A stretch of DNA of 50,059 bases from assembly GCA_938091995.1 (NCBI GenBank), contig CALKNZ010000029.1:1-50059 (forward strand). The letters run 5' to 3'. The translations under genes were made by a program, and so were the position numbers. This DNA is from an uncultured Luminiphilus sp. GTDB taxonomy: Bacteria; Pseudomonadota; Gammaproteobacteria; Pseudomonadales; Halieaceae. The notes under the pieces are model-generated. The model was not told the origin of the DNA, searched no databases, and saw only the letters and a list, made by a program, of their open reading frames with translations. Below are positions 33,515-41,699 of this stretch, one piece after another (positions within the stretch are counted from its first letter, which is position 1; every line of letters starts with the position of its first letter).

Positions 33515-34072
33515 ATGCGTCGCATGGTCTGTTTCTGTGCCGGTGTGTTGCTGCTGGTAGGGTGCGGATCTGCTGATTTACAAGACCACAAAATCTCAGC
33601 TCCAGAATTTCGACCAGAAAGTTTTTTCACTGGCTTCCTGACCGCACAGGGTGTTGTTAGGGACAGGCAGGGGGGGGCGATACGTCAATTCAACGCAGAC
33701 ATTAGCGCCTGCTGGGTTGATGGTGTCGGCACGCTGGACGAGGATTTTGTTTTTGATGACGGTGAAGTGCAAAAGCGGGTTTGGACCCTAACCCCCGGTG
33801 TGGACCAGACGTTCATCGCAACGGCGGGAGATGTGGTCGGTGAGGGCGTTGGCCGCTGGAATGGCAGTGCTTTTGTCTTGGACTATACGCTGCGAATTCA
33901 GCTTGAGGACAGCGCGATCGATGTTCGAGTAGACGATCGTATGTACAGGGTCAGCGAGCATGTGGTGGTCAATCAATCACAGATGACAAAATTTGGTGTG
34001 CGTGTTGGTGAAATTTTGTTGACCATTATTCGCCACCCAAATGTAGATAATCAATGCGGTCCCGACGCGTAA
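33515..34072 (+). CDS. DUF3833 family lipoprotein
   Basis: A 185-residue lipoprotein. The start at 33515 places a short signal (MRRMVCFCAGVLLLVGC) with lipobox LVGC at the N terminus. An ATG at 33428 in the same frame would translate through both terminators and is rejected. The mature part, FFTGFLTAQGVVRDRQGGAIRQFNADI, GVGTLDEDFVFDDGE and VRVDDRMYRVSEHVVVN, matches DUF3833. These proteins often occur with DUF3429, SDR and cyclopropane-synthase genes in ChrR/RpoE-type clusters, but no sigma factor is present here. There is no obvious Shine-Dalgarno sequence. It overlaps the DUF3429 gene by 19 bases. Confidence 0.85.
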   Translation: MRRMVCFCAGVLLLVGCGSADLQDHKISAPEFRPESFFTGFLTAQGVVRDRQGGAIRQFNADISACWVDGVGTLDEDFVFDDGEVQKRVWTLTPGVDQTFIATAGDVVGEGVGRWNGSAFVLDYTLRIQLEDSAIDVRVDDRMYRVSEHVVVNQSQMTKFGVRVGEILLTIIRHPNVDNQCGPDA

Positions 34073-34491
34073 CCCAAGGCCTTGGCTTTGCCGGGCTTGC
34101 ACCCTTTTATCTGTTCCTAGTTGGCCTGGCTTTTTTAGAGGATTATCCGAGAGCTCTGTCGGTTCAGGGCTTTGTTATTTATTCCTTAGCAATTCTTTGT
34201 TTTTTGTCGGGGGCTCTTTGGGGATACGCTCGCCGTTTACCCAGCCCTGAACAGAACTGGCATTTGGTGATTAGTAACGGGATTGTCGTCTTTGCTGTGG
34301 CTAGCGTGCTTACAGCGCAGGCGGTGTTGGCCGTGCTGTTACTGATGCTCGGCTATCTCGCTCTGCTTTGGTATGAACGGCGTACCCAAGAAACTGGAAC
34401 TTGGTACTCAGGTATGCGGGCACAGCTTACCCTTGGCGTGGTGTTCGCTCACATCGTGTATGTTGCGCTTAATGTGGTCATGTTGGACTAG
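34054..34491 (+). CDS. DUF3429 family membrane protein
   Basis: A 145-residue integral membrane protein with four to five hydrophobic helices (from GLGFAGLAPFYLFLVGLAF through YSLAILCFLSGALWGY to FAHIVYVALNVVML). The LSGALWGYA and LGYLALLWYE segments are typical of DUF3429. Function is unknown. It overlaps the DUF3833 stop by 19 bases, so the two are co-translated, and precedes the GST-like gene by 55 bases. Confidence 0.85.
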   Translation: MRSRRVTQGLGFAGLAPFYLFLVGLAFLEDYPRALSVQGFVIYSLAILCFLSGALWGYARRLPSPEQNWHLVISNGIVVFAVASVLTAQAVLAVLLLMLGYLALLWYERRTQETGTWYSGMRAQLTLGVVFAHIVYVALNVVMLD

Positions 34492-34546
34492 GTGCCCGTG
34501 GCCAAGTGAACAAGGGCTAAACCGAAATAGAAAAAGTGGGGAAAAA

Positions 34547-35488
34547 ATGACCGTCGGCAATAATGAATGGGTTCTTCATCACTACGAAGCGTCACCCTAC
34601 GCTGAAAAAATACGCTTGATGTTTGGCCACACCGGGTTACGTTGGCATTCGGTGATATCACCAGCCATGCCTCCCCGTCCCAACCTAGACCCATTAACAG
34701 GCGGTTATCGACGCATACCCGTCGCTCAGCGAGGTGCGGATCTTTTTTGCGATTCGGCGTTGATCTCCCTTGAGATCGCCAGAGAAACAGATCGCGCGGC
34801 ATTACGTCCTGATTCGGTCAGAGATGATCTCGCGGCTTTAGTAGAGCGCGCCCAGGGCGATGTCTTTTTTTCTGTGATTACCAGCGAGCCTCCCCTGAAG
34901 GTACTGGGTGCGCTTTTGCGCAAGTTCGGTGTGCGGCAGACCTATCGCTTTTTTAAAGACCGTTCGAGCATGATGAAAGATGCGACGATTCGGCCGCCCT
35001 CTGGCAAGCGAGCTGCTAGCGTGATCACAGCGTTCTTCTCTGATCTGGATACAGTGCTTAAAGATCGTGCGTTTATCAACGGAGAACACCCCGGTTATGC
35101 TGATTTTGCGGCTATTCACCCGGTTAAATTTAAGATGGATTTTATGGGGCTGGGCTTGCCAAAGGCGCTCAAAAATCTGAATCGTTGGTATGACGCCATG
35201 CTTCAGCCGGGGCATGGCGAACGATTTGAGCTTGAACCCGAGGATGCTTTTAGTCTTGCCGCTCAGTCTGCACCTCGCCCTCTACCGCCTTCTGACGCGC
35301 ATGAACACCTCAATCAGGAGGTTAGCGTAGCCCCCATTGATTATGGGCAGGTTCCTGTGACGGGGCTCTTGGTGGCGATGACAGCAGAGCGCTATGTGGT
35401 TGCCCGTCAAACGGAGCAATTTGGCGTTGTGCATGTTCATTTTCCTCGCGCGGGTTACGCACTAAAATCGGCTGCCAGCCATGCTTAA
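34547..35488 (+). CDS. Glutathione S-transferase-like protein with long C-terminal extension
   Basis: A 313-residue protein; the start at 34547 follows AGTGGGG. The N-terminal thioredoxin-like domain has LHHYEASPYAEKIRLMFGHTGL and a substrate region GGYRRIPVAQRGADLFCDSALISLEI. A helical C-terminal domain follows (FINGEHPGYADFAAIHPVKF). The last 80 residues or so (after ALNRWYDAM-like KNLNRWYDAM) form an extra segment ending VVARQTEQFGVVHVHFPRAGY, not part of standard GSTs. A glutathione-binding cis-Pro is present (R-I-P-V). Substrate is unknown. It is probably co-transcribed with DUF3833 and DUF3429 and precedes an SDR by 21 bases. Confidence 0.8.
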   Translation: MTVGNNEWVLHHYEASPYAEKIRLMFGHTGLRWHSVISPAMPPRPNLDPLTGGYRRIPVAQRGADLFCDSALISLEIARETDRAALRPDSVRDDLAALVERAQGDVFFSVITSEPPLKVLGALLRKFGVRQTYRFFKDRSSMMKDATIRPPSGKRAASVITAFFSDLDTVLKDRAFINGEHPGYADFAAIHPVKFKMDFMGLGLPKALKNLNRWYDAMLQPGHGERFELEPEDAFSLAAQSAPRPLPPSDAHEHLNQEVSVAPIDYGQVPVTGLLVAMTAERYVVARQTEQFGVVHVHFPRAGYALKSAASHA

Positions 35489-35509
35489 GCAAAATAATAG
35501 GGGATAGCT

Positions 35510-36286
35510 ATGCCACAGTCTTACGCTTTGGTCACTGGCGCGTCAGCCGGCTTGGGTAGTGAATTTGCTAGGCAGTTGGCGGCGAAGGGGTTGAATTTAT
35601 TACTAGTAGCTCGACGTGAGGATCGCCTGAAGGCCCTCGCAGATACACTCAGCCAGGAGTTTGGCGTATCGGTAAAAACGCTGGCCGCTGATCTTAGTCA
35701 ATCTAATGCGCCTCTGCAGATCCAGCAGTTTTGTGATGACAACGGTCTACAGGTTGACTGGCTTATTAACAATGCGGGTATTGCAGGGCCCGATTTACTC
35801 ACCGATCGAGACTGGCACGAACAGCAGGCATTTTTTCAACTTATGATGCTGTCGGTCGTTGAATTGTGTCATCGATTTGTACCTGCAATGGCTGCTCGGG
35901 GGTTCGGGCGAGTGATTAATGTTGCCTCGGTGGCGGGACGAATTCCTCGCTCAGGTGGGTGCAACTATGGGCCTAGCAAGGCCTATTTAATTGCGCTTTC
36001 GGAAGAGCTTAATCTTACCGTGGGAGGGCAGGGCGTAAATGTCTCGGCTTTGTGCCCCGGTTTTACGCACACCGATTTTCATCAAACAGCCGGTTTGAGC
36101 GACATGAAGGCGGGAATGCCCGGCTGGCTTTGGTATGGTGCTGAGACCGTTGTGAATGACGCGATTCGGGGTGTGGAAGGTGGCAGGCCTGTTGTGTTGT
36201 CCGGTCGTTTGTACCGGTGGCTAGATCCGCTATTTCAGTCAGTATGGACCCGACGCTTTTTTCGGATCAAAGCCCGTCCAGAGTAG
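35510..36286 (+). CDS. Short-chain dehydrogenase/reductase (SDR)
   Basis: A 258-residue classical-type SDR. It has the nucleotide-binding TGASAGLG, LINNAGIAG, the catalytic Ser in INVASVAGR, and Tyr-x3-Lys as YGPSK. The Arg after the second strand (VARREDRL) suggests NADP(H). Substrate is not predictable; related enzymes near DUF3833 genes reduce fatty or carbonyl compounds. It ends two bases before the end of the convergent AraC gene. Confidence 0.92.
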   Translation: MPQSYALVTGASAGLGSEFARQLAAKGLNLLLVARREDRLKALADTLSQEFGVSVKTLAADLSQSNAPLQIQQFCDDNGLQVDWLINNAGIAGPDLLTDRDWHEQQAFFQLMMLSVVELCHRFVPAMAARGFGRVINVASVAGRIPRSGGCNYGPSKAYLIALSEELNLTVGGQGVNVSALCPGFTHTDFHQTAGLSDMKAGMPGWLWYGAETVVNDAIRGVEGGRPVVLSGRLYRWLDPLFQSVWTRRFFRIKARPE

Positions 36287-36288
36287 TT

Positions 36289-37308
36289 CTACAAGTCGGT
36301 GACCGACCCTTGATGAAAATCTTTCACCCACTGTGTTGGCGAACAGCGATTGAGCGCCCTAAAAGAACGCCGGAAATTAGCGGCGTTTTCGTAGCCTAGT
36401 TCGGCGGCTACAGCCTCTACGCTGGCGCCATCTAAAAGCATATTTTTAGCGCAATCGTGAACGGCTTTTAGCTTTAGCTCACGAAATGTTGTTCGTTCCT
36501 CCATTAAACGTCGACTGAGGGTTCGTGGCGATAAATGCAGCGACTCTGCTATCTCATTGATGTCAGGCAAGGGCGGGCGCTGAGACTGTAAGACACTGCG
36601 CAGGTGACGCGTAAACGGCTGATCTCCCGGTGAGCTAGCCTGTTGCAATTGTTCGCTAAGGTGACGTCTTGAGATTTGCCAAACTTCGGGGTTGCTAAAT
36701 GGAGAGCGGGTAGTGAGCCATTCGGTTGGAAACTCTACACCGGTAAAACGGCAATCGAAGTTCAGTTTGCCTTCGATGGGCGTCTTCAGCATTGCCCCAT
36801 GTTTGGGAGGTGGCTGCGCTACGCTGAACTGTATGGCCCCTTCGGCTGAGCCGACTAAATCTAACAGGTAGTCCTGAAGCAACGCGAACGATGTTTCCGC
36901 ATGTATGAGTAATGATGTTCCAAGGTCACGATCGACTTCGAGGGTTACTCGGGTGACTCGCCGCCCTGCCAACAATTCAAAATGCAAATAGTCGGCTTCG
37001 ACAGTGGAGTAGCTAGACATGGCTTGCAGGCCAGCTCCTAGGGTCGGTGCTGACATCATCGCAACCCCCATCATACCCAGCGTGGCCAGCCGGTTTCTGC
37101 TAGTCACAATTGCGCCAAGTTGAGTTTGCCCAAGCATCTCCTGAGCATTGGTCAGTAATTGTATAAAGTCGTCCGGGCTTAATTTGGTGAGCTGCCACAA
37201 TGCCTTAGAATTGAGGCTAGAGCCCCTAAATAGCGCAACTTCGTCATGACCGCGGAGCAAAAGCTCGCGGTGAAGCAACCTTGCATAATGCGCACTTATC
37301 ATGTTCAA
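36289..37308 (-). CDS. AraC family regulator (CYP153-locus)
   Basis: A 339-residue regulator with an N-terminal arabinose-binding-like ligand domain (AQEMLGQTQLGAIVTSRNRLATLG region) and a C-terminal AraC HTH pair (LSPRTLSRRLMEE, then VAAELGYENAANFRRSFRALNRCSPTQW). This is the AraC type often found beside alkane hydroxylase and P450 genes. It is divergent from the desaturase-ferredoxin-P450 genes with a 100-base control region, so it probably activates them in response to a hydrocarbon or fatty acid. That link is inferred from position. Confidence 0.9.
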   Translation of the reverse strand: MNMISAHYARLLHRELLLRGHDEVALFRGSSLNSKALWQLTKLSPDDFIQLLTNAQEMLGQTQLGAIVTSRNRLATLGMMGVAMMSAPTLGAGLQAMSSYSTVEADYLHFELLAGRRVTRVTLEVDRDLGTSLLIHAETSFALLQDYLLDLVGSAEGAIQFSVAQPPPKHGAMLKTPIEGKLNFDCRFTGVEFPTEWLTTRSPFSNPEVWQISRRHLSEQLQQASSPGDQPFTRHLRSVLQSQRPPLPDINEIAESLHLSPRTLSRRLMEERTTFRELKLKAVHDCAKNMLLDGASVEAVAAELGYENAANFRRSFRALNRCSPTQWVKDFHQGSVTDL

Positions 37309-37322
37309 GCCCCCTTTAGGCG

Positions 37323-37328
37323 TATAAT
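37323..37328 (+). promoter_or_regulatory. Possible -10 box for the desaturase-ferredoxin-CYP153 operon
   Basis: A perfect TATAAT lies in the 100-base gap between the divergent AraC gene and the desaturase. There is no good -35 box at 16-18 bases upstream, as expected of an activator-dependent promoter. Low certainty. Confidence 0.35.
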
Positions 37329-37408
37329 GACACCATGTTGGCGAAACAGGAATGGGTCAACTGATCGCGGTTCAGGTAACATTTAGTACATGAATAGGGA
37401 GTCTGCAC

Positions 37409-38335
37409 ATGTCTAATCGAGAACAAGTTCAGTTGATGAAGCGCTCGGCGAACAGCTACTGCGATACTCTGGCCTGGCCCACGATTATATTGATCACCAT
37501 AGTTTTCCCAACATACTTTTTAACCCCAGTCGCCGTGGTCGCCGGACTAATGCCTGCGGTTGTGGGAATGCTTGTGATGGCCTTCCTGACCTATGCCGTC
37601 TACACCGCGCTGCATGAGGCGGTGCATGGTGCTGTCTGTGGTGGCCAACAAAAACATCGTTGGGTCAATGAATGGGTGGGCTATTTGGCGGCGATCCCGT
37701 CAGGCGTTCCAATGTGCGCTCATCGCCATGAACACTTTTCACACCATAACCACACCAACAAATTAGGTGAGGATCCCGATCTGGTTTGTGCTGACATGAC
37801 AAATAATCTCTGGCGACTTGTCGCGTCGCCCATATTGCTAACCGCGCAGAATTATCAACTCTTTTTACGACAGAGGTGGCCTACGGCTCACAAAGAGCTC
37901 CGTCGAACCTTCGTACTTGAAGTGTTTGTCATACTTTTTAGTCGCGTTTTGTTACTGATTGCGTTGTTCGGCCCTGTAGCTGCAAGCGCGGGTGTTTCAA
38001 GTTTCTCAGTGGGCATGGATATCGTCCTCACTTTGATAATTGGGCCCCTGCTTGGTCAACTTGTTTTGGTTTATCTGTTCGCTTACGTTGTCCACATGCC
38101 GCATACCGTAGCGGGAAAGTTTGTTGACACCTCTATATTTGAATTGCCAAAGGTTTTGCGCGGCGTGGGTACTTGGTTTTGGGGATTCCAAAACTACCAC
38201 GGTATACATCACGCTTTTCCCAGAGTGCCCTGGTATCAATATCGGGCAGTTTTTGAGGCCCACCGAGATGAGTTATTTGAGCAGGGAATGCCCACTTACC
38301 AGCTTTCTGGCTTAAAATGGCGACGCATTAACTGA
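37409..38335 (+). CDS. Membrane di-iron fatty acid desaturase/hydroxylase family protein
   Basis: A 308-residue integral membrane protein with the three histidine boxes of the di-iron desaturase/hydroxylase superfamily: HEAVH (69-73), HRHEHFSHHNH (105-115) and HGIHH near residue 273. Hydrophobic segments flank them (26-62, 175-200, 210-230). The pattern is closest to fatty acid desaturases and beta-carotene hydroxylases rather than AlkB. An AGGGAG ribosome site precedes the ATG. It leads a rightward unit with a ferredoxin and a CYP153 P450 and may draw electrons from the same ferredoxin. Confidence 0.87.
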   Translation: MSNREQVQLMKRSANSYCDTLAWPTIILITIVFPTYFLTPVAVVAGLMPAVVGMLVMAFLTYAVYTALHEAVHGAVCGGQQKHRWVNEWVGYLAAIPSGVPMCAHRHEHFSHHNHTNKLGEDPDLVCADMTNNLWRLVASPILLTAQNYQLFLRQRWPTAHKELRRTFVLEVFVILFSRVLLLIALFGPVAASAGVSSFSVGMDIVLTLIIGPLLGQLVLVYLFAYVVHMPHTVAGKFVDTSIFELPKVLRGVGTWFWGFQNYHGIHHAFPRVPWYQYRAVFEAHRDELFEQGMPTYQLSGLKWRRIN

Positions 38336-38366
38336 TATCTAAATACACAGGCAAGGAGATTAAAGC

Positions 38367-38681
38367 ATGCCCGTTATAACCTTCATCGAATTCGACGGTA
38401 CGCAGCATCAGGTTGACAGTGAATCAGGCCTCTCGATCATGGAGATGGCTTTGAAGCACGATATCCCCGGTATTGATGCCGATTGTGGAGGTTCGGCAGT
38501 TTGTGGAACCTGTCATTGCTTTGTCGAAGCCTCGAACAACTTGCCCGCGGTAGAGCCTCAAGAAGAGTCTATGTTGGGGTTGCGCCCAGATCGAGAAGCC
38601 AACTCGCGTCTTAGCTGTCAACTTCAATTGAGTGAGCACAATGGCGATATGACTATTCGGCTCCCTGAATTTCAGATGTAG
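38367..38681 (+). CDS. [2Fe-2S] ferredoxin, adrenodoxin/putidaredoxin type
   Basis: A 104-residue ferredoxin with cluster ligands Cys40-x5-Cys46-x2-Cys49 and Cys84, the vertebrate/putidaredoxin spacing used by bacterial class I P450 systems. The end of the chain, RLSCQLQLSE...IRLPEF, is typical. AAGGAGA precedes the ATG. Situated between the desaturase and CYP153, it is probably the direct electron donor of the P450. Confidence 0.95.
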   Translation: MPVITFIEFDGTQHQVDSESGLSIMEMALKHDIPGIDADCGGSAVCGTCHCFVEASNNLPAVEPQEESMLGLRPDREANSRLSCQLQLSEHNGDMTIRLPEFQM

Positions 38682-38762
38682 CACCACGTATATGGCGTAT
38701 GAAGTGGAAGTATAGCGATCGCCTAATACTATCAACGGTCAAAATCGATAGAGGTTGCACCC

Positions 38763-40040
38763 ATGAACCAAGCCGTTACTCGGAAAGACGGACTGCCTGA
38801 TCCTTTGAATACACCCCTGGATCAGCTCGACGTGGCTGATCCAAGGCGCTTTGAGTTTGACACTTGGCAGCCCCTTTTTGAGCGGCTGCGAAATGAATCC
38901 CCCATTCACTATCAGTCAGAGGGGCCTGGAGGACCGGCACCTCACGGTGACTTTTGGTCAGTGACCAGATTCGAGGATATCGTCGAAGTGGAAAAGAACT
39001 GGGAGGCCTTTTCTTCTGAGCCGTCTATCGCCATTCTCGACCCTGAGCCCGACATGTCGGTGCAAATGTTTATCGCAACCGATCCACCACTGCATGATGA
39101 TCAAAGACGCGCCGTACAGGGTGCCGTTGCGCCGCGAAATTTGCAGGAATTTGAAGCGGTAATTCGCCAGCGTACCCAAGAAACTTTGGACGGTTTACCC
39201 TTGGGCGAGACCTTCAATTGGGTGGATCGTGTCTCTATCGACTTGACGACAAAAATGCTGGCGACACTCTTTGACTTTCCCCAAGAGCAACGTCATCTCC
39301 TAACCTATTGGTCAGACACGGCCACATCTGATGCGCGGATTACAGCGGGCCGCGGGCTGAGCATCGATGAACGAAGAGCCATTATGCTTGAAATGCTGCA
39401 AGCTTTTACCCAGCTCTGGCATGAGCATAAGGCAAATGATCAAGAGTCTTTTGACCTGATTCGTATGCTACAGCGTGACCCCAAAACAGCGAACATGGTT
39501 GAGGAGCCGTTGTCGTTTCTCGGCAATCTGATGCTGTTAATTGTGGGTGGCAACGACACTACCCGCAATTCTATGACCGGGGGAATCCTCCATTTGCATG
39601 AGAACCCCTCGGAGAGGGCGAAGCTCAAGGAAAATCCGGGATTGATCCCATCTATGGTGTCAGAAATTATTCGCTATCAAACACCATTGCCGCACATGCG
39701 CCGAACTGCGACCCGAGACGTTGAGATCAATGGCACGGTCATTCCCAAAGGCGGTCGCGTCGTTCTTTGGTATGTCTCGGGTAACCGCGATAGCGATGTC
39801 ATACCCAACGCAGATAAATTTGTTATAGACCGTCCCAATGTTCGCAACCATTTATCTTTCGGCATGGGTATCCATCGATGCATGGGTAATCGGCTTGCCG
39901 AGATGCAGCTGCGTATCGTTTGGGAAGAAATACTCGAGCGCTTTGAATGCGTTGAAGTGATGGGGCCTCCTGTAAGAACCTGCAACTCGTTCGTTCGCGG
40001 CTATCATGAGTTGCCCGTTAGACTGCATCCAAAAGCCTGA
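38763..40040 (+). CDS. Cytochrome P450, CYP153 family
   Basis: A 425-residue soluble P450. Heme-ligand Cys373 is in FGMGIHRCMGNRLAEMQLRI, and the I-helix oxygen-activation motif is GGNDTTRNSMTGG (262-274); both are hallmark CYP153 sequences. The K-helix ExxR is in SEIIRYQTPLPHMRRTA. CYP153 enzymes hydroxylate terminal carbons of n-alkanes, alcohols or fatty acids. The ferredoxin just upstream is its likely redox partner. A ferredoxin reductase gene, usual in CYP153 operons, is not in the window. The family call is from motif memory, not alignment. Confidence 0.92.
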   Translation: MNQAVTRKDGLPDPLNTPLDQLDVADPRRFEFDTWQPLFERLRNESPIHYQSEGPGGPAPHGDFWSVTRFEDIVEVEKNWEAFSSEPSIAILDPEPDMSVQMFIATDPPLHDDQRRAVQGAVAPRNLQEFEAVIRQRTQETLDGLPLGETFNWVDRVSIDLTTKMLATLFDFPQEQRHLLTYWSDTATSDARITAGRGLSIDERRAIMLEMLQAFTQLWHEHKANDQESFDLIRMLQRDPKTANMVEEPLSFLGNLMLLIVGGNDTTRNSMTGGILHLHENPSERAKLKENPGLIPSMVSEIIRYQTPLPHMRRTATRDVEINGTVIPKGGRVVLWYVSGNRDSDVIPNADKFVIDRPNVRNHLSFGMGIHRCMGNRLAEMQLRIVWEEILERFECVEVMGPPVRTCNSFVRGYHELPVRLHPKA

Positions 40041-40049
40041 CCCAGTTTG

Positions 40050-40074
40050 ACGCCTTGGTGTATAGCCAAGGCGT
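40050..40074. terminator. Hairpin between convergent CYP153 and MFS genes
   Basis: ACGCCTTGG (40050-40058) pairs perfectly with CCAAGGCGT (40066-40074) around a seven-base loop. It sits ten bases after the P450 stop and 22 bases before the end of the convergent transporter gene. No T tract follows on either side, so it is a possible bidirectional 3' structure rather than a textbook terminator. Confidence 0.5.
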
Positions 40075-40095
40075 ACAATGCGCTGCCTGTAATGT

Positions 40096-41406
40096 TTAGA
40101 GGGGTTGGCCGTTCGTTTCATCTAATAACGACAAAGACCAAAGCGTCAGCAAGGCCGCGAGCAAAATGTAGATTGAAACAAAGACAATCCCTAATTCTTT
40201 CCACAGTAAAACCGCGAGGGTCGGTGCTAAGGCACCACCAACGATTGCGCCTAGTTGATAGCCTAATGATGCTCCCGAGTATCGAACCTCCGTGCTGAAG
40301 AGCTCGGTAAAATAAGCGGCTTGAGGTCCGTATTGCATGCCCAGGAAAGCCAGCCCCAAGGTGAGGCCCAGTGCAATAAGTGCAAGGGAGCCGGTGTCTA
40401 TAAGTGGAAATAGGGCAAAGCCCCAAAGTCCCGTCAAGATGGCGCCCCAGCGGTAAATCTTCTTTCGCCCCACTCGGTCAGACAGTCCCGAGAAATAAAA
40501 CTGCGTCGGCACCATCACTGCAGAGGCAATCAAAACTGCGGTTAGCATGGCTTCCCGCGAGAGGCTCACTGAGGGCGAGTTAAGGCCATAGGCCACGGTA
40601 AACGCGATCAAGATATAAAACGTTACCTGAACAGACAAAAATGCACCTGCTGCAAGCATGATTGTACGAGGATATTTCCTCAAGGCTTGTATGATGGGCG
40701 ATCGAACAACCACTTCAGCCTGATTTTGCGAGTCTTGTGCGGCCTTCAGCGCTTTAAAGGCCTCGGTGTCTTCAAGGCGCAGCTGCACGAAAAGCGATAC
40801 GCCAATCAAGACAATACTGGCGAGGAAAGGCAGTCGCCAGCCCCAGCTCATGAAGGATTCATCGCTCATGCTCATGCTAACGCCGATAAAGGCTAAGTTT
40901 GCCAGTATCACCCCAACCGGCGCGCCAGCTTGGGCGTAGGCCCCATACCAGCCTCGTTGGTTGGCAGGAGCGCTTTCGGTAACTAATAACATAGCCCCTC
41001 CCCATTGGCCGCCGATGGCAAGGCCTTGAACGAAGCGGAGTAACACCAGAAGTAGTGGCGCGGCAATGCCAATGGTGCCATAAGTTGGAAGTAAGCCTAT
41101 GAGTGTTGTCGCCGCACCCATCATCATGAGTGCAACCACTAATGTGTGCTTTCGACCTATTCGATCACCAAAGTGGCCGAAAATAATGCCCCCAACGGGT
41201 CTAGCAACAAAGCCCACCGCAAAGGTGCTAAAGGAAATAATGAGCAGGACCATGGGCGGTAGATCTTGGGGGAAAAAGGCCTTGGGGAAGACGATGGCAG
41301 CGGCCGTTCCATAGATGAAAAAATCGTACCATTCGATGCTCGTTCCGGCGAGCGAGGTGAGTGCGACTTTACGCATATTGCTCTTGTCGTCATGCTCAGA
41401 AGTCAT
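40096..41406 (-). CDS. MFS transporter, metabolite:H+ symporter (MHS) type
   Basis: A 436-residue carrier with 12 predicted helices. MHS features are SLAGTSIEWYDFFIYGTAA at the N terminus, then ARPVGGIIFGHFGDRIGRKHTLV with the signature loop between helices 2 and 3. RFVQGLAIGGQWGGAMLLVTE follows, and a second DRVGRKK loop. Members import small organic acids such as shikimate, proline/betaine or dicarboxylates. The substrate is not predictable. It is divergent from the UGSC operon, with 293 bases between starts. Confidence 0.92.
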   Translation of the reverse strand: MTSEHDDKSNMRKVALTSLAGTSIEWYDFFIYGTAAAIVFPKAFFPQDLPPMVLLIISFSTFAVGFVARPVGGIIFGHFGDRIGRKHTLVVALMMMGAATTLIGLLPTYGTIGIAAPLLLVLLRFVQGLAIGGQWGGAMLLVTESAPANQRGWYGAYAQAGAPVGVILANLAFIGVSMSMSDESFMSWGWRLPFLASIVLIGVSLFVQLRLEDTEAFKALKAAQDSQNQAEVVVRSPIIQALRKYPRTIMLAAGAFLSVQVTFYILIAFTVAYGLNSPSVSLSREAMLTAVLIASAVMVPTQFYFSGLSDRVGRKKIYRWGAILTGLWGFALFPLIDTGSLALIALGLTLGLAFLGMQYGPQAAYFTELFSTEVRYSGASLGYQLGAIVGGALAPTLAVLLWKELGIVFVSIYILLAALLTLWSLSLLDETNGQPL

Positions 41407-41544
41407 CTTGTATCCTTATAAACGAAAAAAATATCTTATTATTGGGCAGGGCCTAACCATCCCATTCAAACAGTACGATGTCGAGTGCTCGGAGATGTAA
41501 CGCAAGGCCCGCATCAACGCTTTTGTTAGAACCCTTAATGTCGA

Positions 41545-41560
41545 ATTGTGCTGGCGCAAT
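41545..41560. promoter_or_regulatory. Candidate palindromic operator in the MFS/UGSC divergent region
   Basis: ATTGTGC-TG-GCGCAAT is a near-perfect inverted repeat (six of seven positions per arm) about 140 bases from each divergent start. No regulator gene adjoins this operon. The region 41407-41699 shows no other gene or strong hairpin. Chance occurrence is quite possible. Confidence 0.25.
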
Positions 41561-41686
41561 ATCTATTGAGGGTGGCTCTGTCCTATGACAAAGAACTAAA
41601 GACCAAGCAAGGCCGCAAAAAAATAGTTCCTATCGATAATTTCTTGATGGTAATCACCTGCTGCTATGCGTTAACTTAACGATTCG

Positions 41687-41695
41687 TAAAGGAGG
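41687..41695 (+). promoter_or_regulatory. Strong Shine-Dalgarno for the UGSC gene
   Basis: TAAAGGAGG, an almost full complement to the 16S rRNA 3' end, ends four bases before the ATG at 41700. It fixes that start and indicates that the gene is well translated, as expected for a real gene rather than a decaying one. Confidence 0.85.
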
Positions 41696-41699
41696 TCAC

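Noticed and set aside
34373-34546. Extended N terminus for the GST-like protein
   Set aside because: It overlaps the DUF3429 coding region in another frame; the start at 34547 has a ribosome site and begins at the thioredoxin-like domain.
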